NCBI GenBank assembly: GCA_030618065.1
Contig: JAUXEE010000046.1
Span: 1 to 9,308 of the forward strand
Direction of reading: 5' to 3'
Origin: Gemmatimonadota bacterium
GTDB taxonomy: Bacteria; Gemmatimonadota; Gemmatimonadetes; Longimicrobiales; Gaopeijiaceae
Length of the DNA stretch: 9,308 bases
The position numbers and the translations under genes are program-made. Shown here piece after piece: positions 1-5,366 of this stretch. Below the pieces are notes generated by a model. The model saw only the letters and a list, made by a program, of their open reading frames with translations, had not been told where the DNA came from and searched no databases. Position 1 is the first letter of the stretch; every line of letters starts with the position of its first letter.

Positions 1-125
1 CATTGGGGCGCCCGGGGCTCACCGGTGAGGTCGCGGGGACGGTGGCCTTCCTTCTTTCCGATGACGCTGCATATCTGACAGGGCAGAGTCTACGGGTCGA
101 TGGCGGTATCACCCGATCGGTGTAG
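1..125 (+). CDS. SDR-family oxidoreductase, C-terminal end (partial)
   Basis: Reading from base 3 gives 40 codons ending in TAG at 123-125. The peptide starts LGRPGLTGEVAGTVAFLLSD and continues to LTGQSLRVDGGITRSV. This is the hallmark C-terminus of classical short-chain dehydrogenases/reductases of the FabG type: GRPG-x-x-x-EVA, then FLLSDDAAYLTGQ, then the VDGG strand. The family carries out NAD(P)H-dependent oxidation or reduction of carbonyl or alcohol groups in the cytoplasm. The Rossmann glycine motif and the Ser-Tyr-Lys catalytic residues lie upstream of the window, so substrate and exact subfamily cannot be judged. The gene ends 26 bp before the stop codon of the oppositely oriented permease. 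The family call is firm; the specific function is open. Confidence 0.9.
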   Translation, partial: LGRPGLTGEVAGTVAFLLSDDAAYLTGQSLRVDGGITRSV

Positions 126-132
126 GAAAGAA

Positions 133-143
133 GAGGTGGCCTC
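133..143. terminator. Short hairpin between two convergent stop codons
   Basis: GAGG (133-136) and CCTC (140-143) flank a 3-nt loop in the 26-bp gap between the SDR stop and the permease stop. Read on the - strand it is followed by TTCTTTCC, a weak pyrimidine-rich tail, so it could end permease transcription. The stem is only 4 bp, so this is a tentative call. Confidence 0.25.
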
Positions 144-151
144 CCCTGGGC

Positions 152-2650
152 TCACTCGTAGCGCAGGGCCTGCATCGGATCGACCTTCGATGCCCGGAGG
201 GCAGGAAGGTACCCTGCCCCTAAGGCCACGCCGGTGAGGAGGACCACGGCGAGCGCCACCACAAGAGGATCGTTTCCTTCCATTTCGAAGAGGAGCGATT
301 GGGCCCCTCGTCCCATTGCCAGCGCCGCCAACACTCCGATTACGCCACCCACCAACATCATTCGGCCTACCTGCCGGAGGACCATGCCCCGGACCCTGGG
401 GCCAGCGGCTCCCAGGGCCATGCGCAGACCGATTTCACGGGTGCGTTGGGCAACCGAATAGGAAAGAACGCCGTAAAGCCCAACGGCCGCCAGCAGGGTC
501 GCCAAGATGGCGAAGGCGGCAGAGAGGGTGCTGATCATACGGTCGAGAAAAACGTTCTCCCGAACTTGCTGTTCCAAGGTCTTCAGACTCTCCACGGGGA
601 GATTCGGATCCAGGCTCCCAATGACCTGCCGGATTGCCCCCATGACAGAGGCGGGATCTACCTCGGTTCGGACGTAGAAGGTCATGGCCCCTACCTCCGG
701 CCGCTGGCGGTACGGGGTGAAGAAGAGTGGGGGCACCACGTCTTTGACCTCCGCGTATTTCGCGTCCTCTACCATGCCGATGATCCGCATGTCCAGCTCC
801 CCGCTCTGATTGATGGACATTCCCTTGCCGACGGCATCCCGAGGGTCCAGGCCGAACTTTCTGGCGAAGGCTTCATTGATGACTGCGACGGTCGGCTCGT
901 CTCCCACGTCGCTGGGGGTGAACTCCCGCCCCGCCATGATGTTTATGCCCAACGTCCTGAAATAGCCTGGACCGATGCTGTTGAAGCGGGAGTTGTCATC
1001 AATGTCAGGCCCTGACTCGAACCCGTCCACCGACACGTCGGTGCCCCAATTGCTTCCCGAGAGGATAGGCACGAGTGCAGGGGAGACACTGGTCACCCCG
1101 GGGATGGAAGCCAGTTCGTCCTCGGTCCGCTGGAAAAAGTCCTTGGCCTGGTCGAACTCGTAGCCGTTGAGCTCAGGGGAGATGGCGAAGGTGACGATGT
1201 TCTCGGAGGAGAGGCCCAGGTCAACCCGGCTCACGTTCATGAGGCTCTTGATGAAAAGACCGGCGGACACAAGAAGGGCCATGGAAAGGGCGATCTGCGC
1301 CGTGACGAGGGAAGCCCGAAACCGGGCTGCCGAGCGGGCTCCTGCGGGTTGGCCGGAATTCGCCTTGAGAATGGTGACGAGGTCGGCCCGGGTGCTATGG
1401 AGGGCGGGGTACATCCCGAAGAGGATCCCAGTCCCGATGGACAGGAGCCCTGCGAAGAGGATGACCGGGGGGCTGAGCCCCACGGTCACCGTAGACTGTG
1501 CCTCGGGCGGGAGGATCGAGCCTATGAAGGCCAAGGTCCAGAAGGCGACGAAGAGGCTCGCGATTCCTCCCAGAATGGCCAACAGGCATGATTCGCTCAG
1601 GAGCTGGGTGAGGAGTTGGGTCCTGCTGGCCCCCAGGGAAGCTCGCATGGCGATCTCAGGGCCCCGATGGGCCCCCCGGGCCAAGAGAAGGTTCGCGATG
1701 TTGGCGCAGGCGATGAGAAGGACCACCCCGGTGATGGAGATGAGAAAAACCAGGGGGGTACGGGCCTCCGTGTGGAGCTGACTCTGCCCCTGTCGCCCTT
1801 TTTCTACGATGATCTCCTTGGCCCGAAACCGCTCCATGGTCTGGTCACTCATTCCGGCCTGAAGGGGCGCCTCGACCTCGTTGATGATTCCCTGGTAGAG
1901 TGCGTTGATCTCCGACCGGGCCTGCTCCAAAGACACCTCCGGCTTCAGGCGAGCGAACAGGTACGCCCAGTAGCTTCGGCGGTTGTCGAAGCCACTCCAA
2001 CCCGGGTTCATGAGCTCACGCATGGTTATGGGCACAAACACGTCGGGTTGTGCCCCCAGCGTCGTCCCCTTGAAGTCAGGGGGGGCCACCCCCACTACGG
2101 TCATGGGTTGGCCGTTGATGATGATGGTTCCGTTCACCACGCCCGGATCGGATCCCAGGCGGGTCTCCCAGTAGTCATGGCTGAGGACCGCGACGAAATG
2201 TCCGCCGACGGCCTGATCGTCGGAGGGTCCGAAGAGGCGGCCCGCAGCCGGTCGGATGCCGAGGATCGGGAAGTAGGAGCCGGAGACCAACATCCCCTGA
2301 CCGTTCTCCGTCTGACCGGCGTAGGCGAGATTGGCGCCGAACTGAACATGGGCGGCGATGCCGGTGAAGCTGCCCTGGGCCTCCGCCAGGTCGCGGAACA
2401 TCCGGTAGCTGAAGACGGCCTCACAGTCTCCGGCCATGTTGCAGGACTGGGAACCAGGTTTGGGTCCGGGAGCGGCCAGGTTCACCAGGCGTTCGGCTTC
2501 AGAGACGGGCAGGGCCCGGAGCAACATCTCGTCAAAGAGCGAGAAGATGGCGGCGTTGGCCCCGATGCCGAGGGCCAGGGAGAGGATGGCGACGGCTGAT
2601 ACGAAGGGGGTTTTCGTGAGCGATCGAAATGCCGTCTTCAGTCCTGACAT
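152..2650 (-). CDS. ADOP-type ABC transporter permease (duplicated MacB/FtsX)
   Basis: Protein of 832 residues with two MacB-periplasmic-domain/FtsX halves. A first membrane helix (about 15-40, with LSLALGIGANAAIFSLF) leads into a periplasmic core-like domain (about 50-290). An FtsX block follows with helices near 298-325, 350-380 and 395-415; its first helix carries IACANIANLLLARG. The second half has a helix near 447-470, a second periplasmic domain (about 475-700) and a final FtsX block (705-832) with QRTREIGLRMALGA and the ending PALRASKVDP. This order and length match the 'acidobacterial duplicated orphan permease' family, related to MacB and probably acting in export or envelope stress. 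No ATPase gene adjoins it, so 'orphan' fits. ATG at 2650 was chosen because the family normally begins a few residues before the R-S-L-x-K-x-P motif. An in-frame ATG at 2692 would add 14 residues and has its own AAGGAAGA ribosome site. Substrate unknown. Confidence 0.92.
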   Translation of the reverse strand: MSGLKTAFRSLTKTPFVSAVAILSLALGIGANAAIFSLFDEMLLRALPVSEAERLVNLAAPGPKPGSQSCNMAGDCEAVFSYRMFRDLAEAQGSFTGIAAHVQFGANLAYAGQTENGQGMLVSGSYFPILGIRPAAGRLFGPSDDQAVGGHFVAVLSHDYWETRLGSDPGVVNGTIIINGQPMTVVGVAPPDFKGTTLGAQPDVFVPITMRELMNPGWSGFDNRRSYWAYLFARLKPEVSLEQARSEINALYQGIINEVEAPLQAGMSDQTMERFRAKEIIVEKGRQGQSQLHTEARTPLVFLISITGVVLLIACANIANLLLARGAHRGPEIAMRASLGASRTQLLTQLLSESCLLAILGGIASLFVAFWTLAFIGSILPPEAQSTVTVGLSPPVILFAGLLSIGTGILFGMYPALHSTRADLVTILKANSGQPAGARSAARFRASLVTAQIALSMALLVSAGLFIKSLMNVSRVDLGLSSENIVTFAISPELNGYEFDQAKDFFQRTEDELASIPGVTSVSPALVPILSGSNWGTDVSVDGFESGPDIDDNSRFNSIGPGYFRTLGINIMAGREFTPSDVGDEPTVAVINEAFARKFGLDPRDAVGKGMSINQSGELDMRIIGMVEDAKYAEVKDVVPPLFFTPYRQRPEVGAMTFYVRTEVDPASVMGAIRQVIGSLDPNLPVESLKTLEQQVRENVFLDRMISTLSAAFAILATLLAAVGLYGVLSYSVAQRTREIGLRMALGAAGPRVRGMVLRQVGRMMLVGGVIGVLAALAMGRGAQSLLFEMEGNDPLVVALAVVLLTGVALGAGYLPALRASKVDPMQALRYE

Positions 2651-2705
2651 GGAGTTCTTCCTTGAGTGGACGGGCGCCCCTGTTCCTGACATCGGTATCT
2701 TCCTT
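2641..2705 (-). repeat. Duplicated ribosome-site/start-codon module of the permease gene
   Basis: Two stretches 42 bp apart (2642-2663 and 2684-2705) match at 18 of 22 positions. On the - strand each reads AAGGAAGA, five bases, then ATG-TCA-GG. The gene therefore has two in-frame starts (2692 and 2650), both encoding Met-Ser-Gly and both with the same Shine-Dalgarno spacing. A small in-frame tandem duplication is the simplest reading. The inner start gives the family-typical N-terminus. Confidence 0.55.
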
Positions 2706-2802
2706 AGGACGCCCGGAGGTCGATGATGGTTGGGTCGGGGCCCGGCAGAGTACAAGAGTACGGACGGTTGTTCCTTGCCAAAGGGTTCGATACGGCCTCC
2801 TT

Positions 2803-2846
2803 TGAAGGACGGGAAGTCTTCCCCTGAAGGCCGGGAAGTCTTCCCC
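2803..2846. promoter_or_regulatory. Tandem 22-bp repeat with two identical palindromes (operator candidate)
   Basis: Two adjacent 22-bp units (2803-2824 and 2825-2846) differ at one base (A at 2809, C at 2831). Each contains the 13-bp odd palindrome GGGAAGTCTTCCC (2811-2823 and 2833-2845). The centres are 22 bp apart, about two turns of B-DNA, so two dimers could bind side by side on one face. The repeat lies between the divergent permease and TPR lipoprotein genes, 38 bp before the TPR start codon, which suits a shared operator. The binding protein is unknown and no regulator gene is in the window. Confidence 0.55.
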
Positions 2847-2883
2847 AACCTACCAGGATTACACCCGTTCCGGAGAGAATCCG

Positions 2884-3861
2884 ATGCCGAAGTTTCGTCT
2901 GTTTCGTCGAGTGGGAGTCCTGCCTTTTGCCATGGTTCTCTTCGTCCTCGGTTGCGGGAATCGGGACGTTGGCCAACCTGGGGAAGGGGAGGCCGGGCTG
3001 GAGCTAACGGCGGCGGGGGACTCTGCCGCCGAGCCCCAGGCCATATCTCTGTTCGGCGATCCGTTATACGCCATGGAGGATACGACAGGGGTGGTGGGGG
3101 AGGCCGACCTTGCCCTGGCGCAGGCACCGGACGACGTGGAGCTGATCATCGCCGCCGGGAGGGTAAGGAGGAACTTCTGGCAGTACCGCCGGGCGATGGA
3201 GCTCTACGGCCGGGCGATCGAGCTCGCCCCCGACGACTGGCGCCCCTATCGGTACCGGGGACATCGGCACATCTCCATCAGGCAATTCTCCGAAGCTGTC
3301 ACCGACCTGGAGATGGCTCGAAATCTGGCCCCCCTCAATTGGGACGTGGCCTACCACCTTGGGTTGGCCTATTACCTGGCGGGACGATTCCCAGAGGCGG
3401 CCAATGAGTATCTCCGCTGCCTCGATCTCGCCGAAGGTGAAGAGGCAGCGCAGGCACGCTCAGAGGACTTCCGCAGTTGTTCTGAGAATGGGACGGATCC
3501 GGACTCACGGGTGGCCATGACCGAATGGGCCGTCCGTGCCGCCCTCAGGGCCGGCCTTCAAGAGGTGGCATCGGAGCTTCTCGACGGGGTTCCTGTCGGT
3601 TTGGAGATCGGCGAGAACCTCCCTTACTACCACGACCTTCTCTTCTACAAGGGAGAGATGACCGCGGACCAACTCCTGAATCCGGGGCCTGACGCCCCGT
3701 ACCGGCGGGAGACGGTCGGGTACGGAGTGGCCAACTGGTTCATCGTTCAGGGCGACTCCACCCGGGCCATTCAACTACTTGAGGAGCTTGTGGAGGACCC
3801 GTGGTGGCCGGGCTTCGGTAGGATCGCCGCCGAAGTGGAGCTCTTCCGTTTGACGCGTTGA
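2884..3861 (+). CDS. TPR-repeat lipoprotein
   Basis: Protein of 325 residues. Basic N-terminus (MPKFRLFRR), a hydrophobic stretch at 10-22 and the lipobox V-L-G-C with Cys24 indicate a lipoprotein signal peptide. A low-complexity Gly/Glu/Ala linker follows (25-50). Three consecutive 34-residue tetratricopeptide repeats lie at about 83-116, 117-150 and 151-184, each with the A/G-x-x-x-x-x-x-A-x-x-x-x-x-x-A-x-x-L-x-P pattern (for example AIELAPDDW). A fourth, degenerate repeat is at about 275-306 (GVANWFIVQGDSTRAIQLLE). The mature protein is probably anchored to an envelope membrane as a protein-binding scaffold; the partner is unknown. The ATG is preceded by GGAGAG with a 6-nt gap, which supports the start. 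It is divergent from the permease across the palindrome pair, so the two may be co-regulated. Confidence 0.85.
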   Translation: MPKFRLFRRVGVLPFAMVLFVLGCGNRDVGQPGEGEAGLELTAAGDSAAEPQAISLFGDPLYAMEDTTGVVGEADLALAQAPDDVELIIAAGRVRRNFWQYRRAMELYGRAIELAPDDWRPYRYRGHRHISIRQFSEAVTDLEMARNLAPLNWDVAYHLGLAYYLAGRFPEAANEYLRCLDLAEGEEAAQARSEDFRSCSENGTDPDSRVAMTEWAVRAALRAGLQEVASELLDGVPVGLEIGENLPYYHDLLFYKGEMTADQLLNPGPDAPYRRETVGYGVANWFIVQGDSTRAIQLLEELVEDPWWPGFGRIAAEVELFRLTR

Positions 3862-3898
3862 TATAGTGAATATTCTCCTGGCGGCTTCGCGACTATAT
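3861..3898. repeat. Inverted repeat immediately after the TPR gene
   Basis: ATATAGT (3861-3867) is perfectly complementary to ACTATAT (3892-3898). The intervening 24 bases hold the palindrome GAATATTC (3868-3875) and a small GCG-gctt-CGC hairpin (3881-3890). It starts on the last base of the TPR stop codon. It could be a 3'-end structure, but no T-tract follows, so a factor-independent terminator is not supported. Confidence 0.35.
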
Positions 3899-3934
3899 GA
3901 GGATTGAAATATTGGGTGGGAATCGGAGCAGGGG

Positions 3935-4195
3935 GTGAGGGCCGGCTTCAGATATTCGAGAATACTCAAGGAGAGGTCGGAACAGTACAGATCAATCTTT
4001 TCGCCACCTGAGGATCCGTCGATAACGAATATTCCACGAGGGAATAGTGACTTCATTGTTCAGGGTCCTCGGATTGGCGATATCCTGGAAGAGGTGAAGG
4101 TCGACTTCGAATATGACATAGAGTCTCTTCTGATTCCCGCTCTCCTCGGTCGGTGCAGTCTCCCTGCCAGGGGGCCGGCGAATCCGATTTTTTAG
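3935..4195 (+). CDS. Doubtful small ORF, 86 codons, no recognised family
   Basis: A GTG-started frame ends at TAG 4193-4195. A purine-rich GGAGCAGGG lies just upstream and could serve as a weak ribosome site. The product would be soluble, with an acidic middle (DILEEVKVDFEYDIESL) and no visible motif. It uses AGA (twice) and ATA (three times), which are nearly absent from the clear genes here, and it lacks their G/C third-position bias. It may be a gene fragment, a recently acquired small gene, or a chance frame in AT-richer DNA. I do not recognise it, and non-coding is more likely than coding. Confidence 0.2.
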   Translation: MRAGFRYSRILKERSEQYRSIFSPPEDPSITNIPRGNSDFIVQGPRIGDILEEVKVDFEYDIESLLIPALLGRCSLPARGPANPIF

Positions 4196-4223
4196 AATCC
4201 TCTTGTGAGTCGGGCTAAAGGGA

Positions 4224-4260
4224 ATTAGCTAATAGGGGTGGTTTCGGCGCCATCCCCCTA
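4224..4260. promoter_or_regulatory. Palindrome plus adjoining hairpin upstream of HU
   Basis: ATTAGCTAAT (4224-4233) is a perfect 10-bp palindrome. Directly adjoining it, TAGGGG (4233-4238) pairs with CCCCTA (4255-4260) and TGG (4239-4241) with CCA (4250-4252), leaving a 2-nt bulge and an 8-nt loop. Both lie about 200 bp before the HU start. They could be an operator, or a transcript end from upstream without a T-tract. Function is inferred from symmetry only. Confidence 0.35.
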
Positions 4261-4362
4261 GCGGAAGTGCAGAGCAATCGCATCCGTCAGGAAACTCTGG
4301 GACTTGTGCGGCGTACTGAAACCCGCTACCGATAGGCAATCAATCGAGATCGAGATGGCGAA

Positions 4363-4398
4363 CCGCCGGTGGGTTTATTCGTACCCGCAGAGCGGCGG
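4363..4398 (+). promoter_or_regulatory. Stem-loop in the probable HU leader
   Basis: CCGCC (4363-4367) pairs with GGCGG (4394-4398), and GGGT (4371-4374) pairs with ACCC (4383-4386) around an 8-nt loop, with an asymmetric internal loop between the two stems. It ends 54 bp before the HU start codon and leaves the AGGAGG ribosome site free. It may act as a leader structure if transcription starts upstream of it. Confidence 0.3.
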
Positions 4399-4452
4399 CG
4401 ATCTGAGAGCGTCAAGTAGAAGTTAAGCACACCAACCCTTCAGGAGGTCCAG

Positions 4453-4746
4453 ATGAACAGGACGGAAATGGCGGAGAAGTTGGCGAAGAAGTGTGACCTG
4501 TCCAAGGCGAAGGCCGTCGAAGTCGTGAACACGATTTTCGACACGGCGCCCGGTGGCGGGATCATCGCGGTTGAGCTCGATGCTGGGAAAAAAGTTGGGA
4601 TCACCGGCTTCGGTACATTCTCCACCAAATACCGTGCGGCCCGGACCGGTCGTAACCCGGCCACCGGCCAGGAGATCACTCTGGCACCGAAGACCTATCC
4701 GGTCTTCAAGGCTGGCAAGGGCCTAAAGGACCGCGTAGCCAAGTAA
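4453..4746 (+). CDS. hup: HU-family (DNABII) histone-like DNA-binding protein
   Basis: Protein of 97 residues, normal for HU, which binds DNA as a dimer, bends it and compacts the nucleoid. The helical N-terminus (MNRTEMAEKLAKKCDLSKAKA) is followed by the signature GFGTF (52-56). The DNA-wrapping arm has RAARTGRNPATGQEI (61-75), including Pro69, the residue that intercalates DNA in the family. The C-terminal PVFKAGKGLKDRV (83-95) is typical. Relative to E. coli HU there are about six extra residues before GFGTF, around APGGGIIAVELDAG; from memory, related forms occur in Gemmatimonadota. AGGAGG with a 6-nt gap precedes the ATG, suggesting strong translation. It appears monocistronic, followed by a GC-rich hairpin. 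Long structured flanks on both sides hint at regulated expression. Confidence 0.95.
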   Translation: MNRTEMAEKLAKKCDLSKAKAVEVVNTIFDTAPGGGIIAVELDAGKKVGITGFGTFSTKYRAARTGRNPATGQEITLAPKTYPVFKAGKGLKDRVAK

Positions 4747-4771
4747 GCGTGGATGGGTAGGTGCGGCTCTT

Positions 4772-4799
4772 GGCCCCCAGGCGGCTTGGCTTGGGGGCC
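4772..4799 (+). terminator. GC-rich hairpin after HU
   Basis: GGCCCCCAGGC (4772-4782) pairs with GCTTGGGGGCC (4789-4799) over 11 bp with one G-U pair and a 6-nt loop, 25 bp after the HU stop. No T-run follows, so it may be a terminator of the T-poor kind or a 3'-end stabiliser. Confidence 0.55.
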
Positions 4800-4869
4800 T
4801 GGGCCGACCTTGCCTAACCCGGGTAAGGTCTGGACTTGACAGGGACAAGGGTCTTAGCGAGCCTTGTTC

Positions 4870-4898
4870 TAGACTTGAGCGAGTCTCAAGCATAGAAT
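4870..4898 (+). promoter_or_regulatory. Possible sigma-70-like promoter for the cold-shock gene
   Basis: TAGACT (4870-4875) and TAGAAT (4893-4898) are 17 bp apart and match the consensus -35 and -10 boxes at 4 of 6 and 5 of 6 bases. Transcription would begin near 4905, giving a leader of about 155 nt. Long leaders are known for cspA-type genes. The hairpin with T-tract at 4901-4945 would then lie at the very start of the leader. Chance matches of this quality are common. Confidence 0.35.
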
Positions 4899-4900
4899 CT

Positions 4901-4945
4901 CGAAAGTGAAGGCGGAGGTCTTCCTACGGAGACTTTCGCTTTTTT
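4901..4945 (+). terminator. Stem-loop followed by T6 (intrinsic terminator or attenuator)
   Basis: A perfect 7-bp stem, CGAAAGT (4901-4907) with ACTTTCG (4932-4938), closes a 24-nt loop. CTTTTTT follows at 4939-4945. This is the only T-tract hairpin between HU and the cold-shock gene. The long loop weakens it unless the loop folds further. Confidence 0.45.
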
Positions 4946-4951
4946 GATTGT

Positions 4952-5033
4952 GGCTAGGTAGCCATGGACCCCGCGCGGGGTTTTCCGCGCTAGGACAGGT
5001 AGTCGGTTTCGTACGGATCATCCGCACACCGAC
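4952..5033 (+). promoter_or_regulatory. Structured 5' leader of the cold-shock gene
   Basis: In order: GGCTA-gg-TAGCC (4952-4963); then two mutually exclusive hairpins, CCCC-gcgc-GGGG (4969-4980) or GCGCGG-ggtttt-CCGCGC (4973-4990); then a long imperfect hairpin at 5002-5033. In the last, GTCGGT pairs with ACCGAC, with GT/AC and CGGA/TCCG inside, about 12 bp in all around a TCA loop. The final stem ends 14 nt before the GGGAG ribosome site at 5048. Cold-shock mRNAs of other bacteria use refolding leaders to control translation; that this one does so is inference. Confidence 0.4.
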
Positions 5034-5059
5034 CATCGAATAATCAAGGGAGCGCGTTG

Positions 5060-5272
5060 ATGCGTACCAAGGGAACAGTAAAGTGGTTCAATGACCAAAA
5101 GGGCTTCGGATTCCTGACGCCGGCGGACGGAAGCAGGGATTGCTTCGTTCACCATTCCGCCATCCAGGCGGAGGGCTTCAAGACTCTCCAAGAGGGCGCT
5201 GAGGTCGAGTTCGACATCGTTGAGGGCACAAAAGGCCCGGCGGCGGAGAACGTAGTCCAGCTGTCGTCGTAG
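5060..5272 (+). CDS. csp: Cold-shock domain protein (CspA family)
   Basis: Protein of 70 residues, standard for a single cold-shock domain. This five-stranded OB-fold binds single-stranded RNA and DNA and melts mRNA structure. KGTVKWFN (4-11) opens the domain. The RNP1-like KGFGF (14-18) and RNP2-like CFVHHSAI (28-35) carry the aromatic nucleic-acid-binding residues (Trp9, Phe16, Phe18, Phe29, His31). The end, GPAAENVVQL, is typical. ATG at 5060 was chosen over the TTG three bases earlier because GGGAG sits 7 nt before it and family members begin close to this point. Cys28 replaces the more common Val before FVH, a mild variation. A long structured leader precedes the gene and a strong hairpin follows, so it is probably transcribed alone. 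Confidence 0.95.
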   Translation: MRTKGTVKWFNDQKGFGFLTPADGSRDCFVHHSAIQAEGFKTLQEGAEVEFDIVEGTKGPAAENVVQLSS

Positions 5273-5295
5273 CCTTCAAGGCTTGAGGCAGTAAG

Positions 5296-5333
5296 CGGGC
5301 CGCACCGAATCTTCGGTGTGGCCCGTTCGCTTT
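5296..5333 (+). terminator. Strong hairpin terminator of the cold-shock gene
   Basis: CGGGCCGCACCGAA (5296-5309) pairs with TTCGGTGTGGCCCG (5312-5325) over 14 bp with a single G-U pair, 23 bp after the stop codon. TTCGCTTT follows, a short T-containing tail. The stem length makes it the clearest terminator in the window. It ends about 35 bp before the next gene's GTG start, so that gene needs read-through or its own promoter. Confidence 0.8.
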
Positions 5334-5366
5334 GGTATGCCCGGCATGGGTGTTGGAGAGAGAAGA

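Larger units (their letters stand above)
3862..4452. other. Gene-poor interval between TPR lipoprotein and HU
   Basis: This 591-bp stretch holds no gene I can recognise. The left part (to about 4200) is visibly richer in A+T than its surroundings, with two copies of GAATATTC (3868-3875, 4027-4034) and the hairpin TATTC-ga-GAATA (3953-3964). It contains one weak open frame (3935-4195). The right part (4200-4440) returns to higher GC and carries inverted repeats that may belong to the HU upstream region. It could be a decayed gene or transferred DNA, or simply a long intergenic region. Confidence 0.5.
4843..4945 (+). ncRNA. Candidate structured small RNA or attenuated leader
   Basis: Three successive stem-loops occur in about 100 bases. 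GGACAAGG (4843-4850) pairs with CCTTGTTC (4862-4869) over 8 bp with one G-U pair. CTTGAG (4874-4879) pairs with CTCAAG (4885-4890). CGAAAGT (4901-4907) pairs with ACTTTCG (4932-4938) and is followed by six Ts (4940-4945), as in an intrinsic terminator. TTGACA (4836-4841) lies just upstream, but no -10 box sits at the right distance. A transcript ending at about 4945 is plausible. It matches no RNA family I can name, and expression is unproven. Confidence 0.35.
4747..5059. other. Hairpin-rich interval between HU and the cold-shock gene
   Basis: This 313-bp stretch holds no open frame of note but is dense in inverted repeats: 4772-4799, 4843-4869, 4874-4890, 4901-4938 (with a T-tract), 4952-4963, 4969-4990 and 5002-5033. 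The first is probably the HU terminator and the last ones the leader of the cold-shock gene. The middle ones may be a small RNA or an attenuated leader. Confidence 0.6.

Noticed and set aside
299..2599. Several long open frames on the + strand opposite the permease (for example 299-1015, 1167-1781 and 1616-2599)
   Set aside because: They mirror a clearly conserved two-domain permease on the - strand, lack family motifs, and are expected from GC-rich codon bias.
2693..3127. Upstream extension of the permease frame by up to 159 residues
   Set aside because: The added part is proline/arginine-rich without a motif, overlaps the divergent TPR gene and its operator region, and lies before a typical family start.
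3775..4056. A 93-codon - strand frame across the end of the TPR gene
   Set aside because: It overlaps the conserved C-terminal TPR coding region, has no visible motif and no convincing ribosome site.
4321..4360. The short direct repeat ATCGAG-ATCGAG as a possible iteron
   Set aside because: Only two 6-bp copies are present, with no further copies or origin-like features.
4836..4864. TTGACA as a -35 box for a promoter after HU
   Set aside because: No -10-like hexamer lies 15-19 bp downstream, so a consensus promoter is not supported at this exact site.
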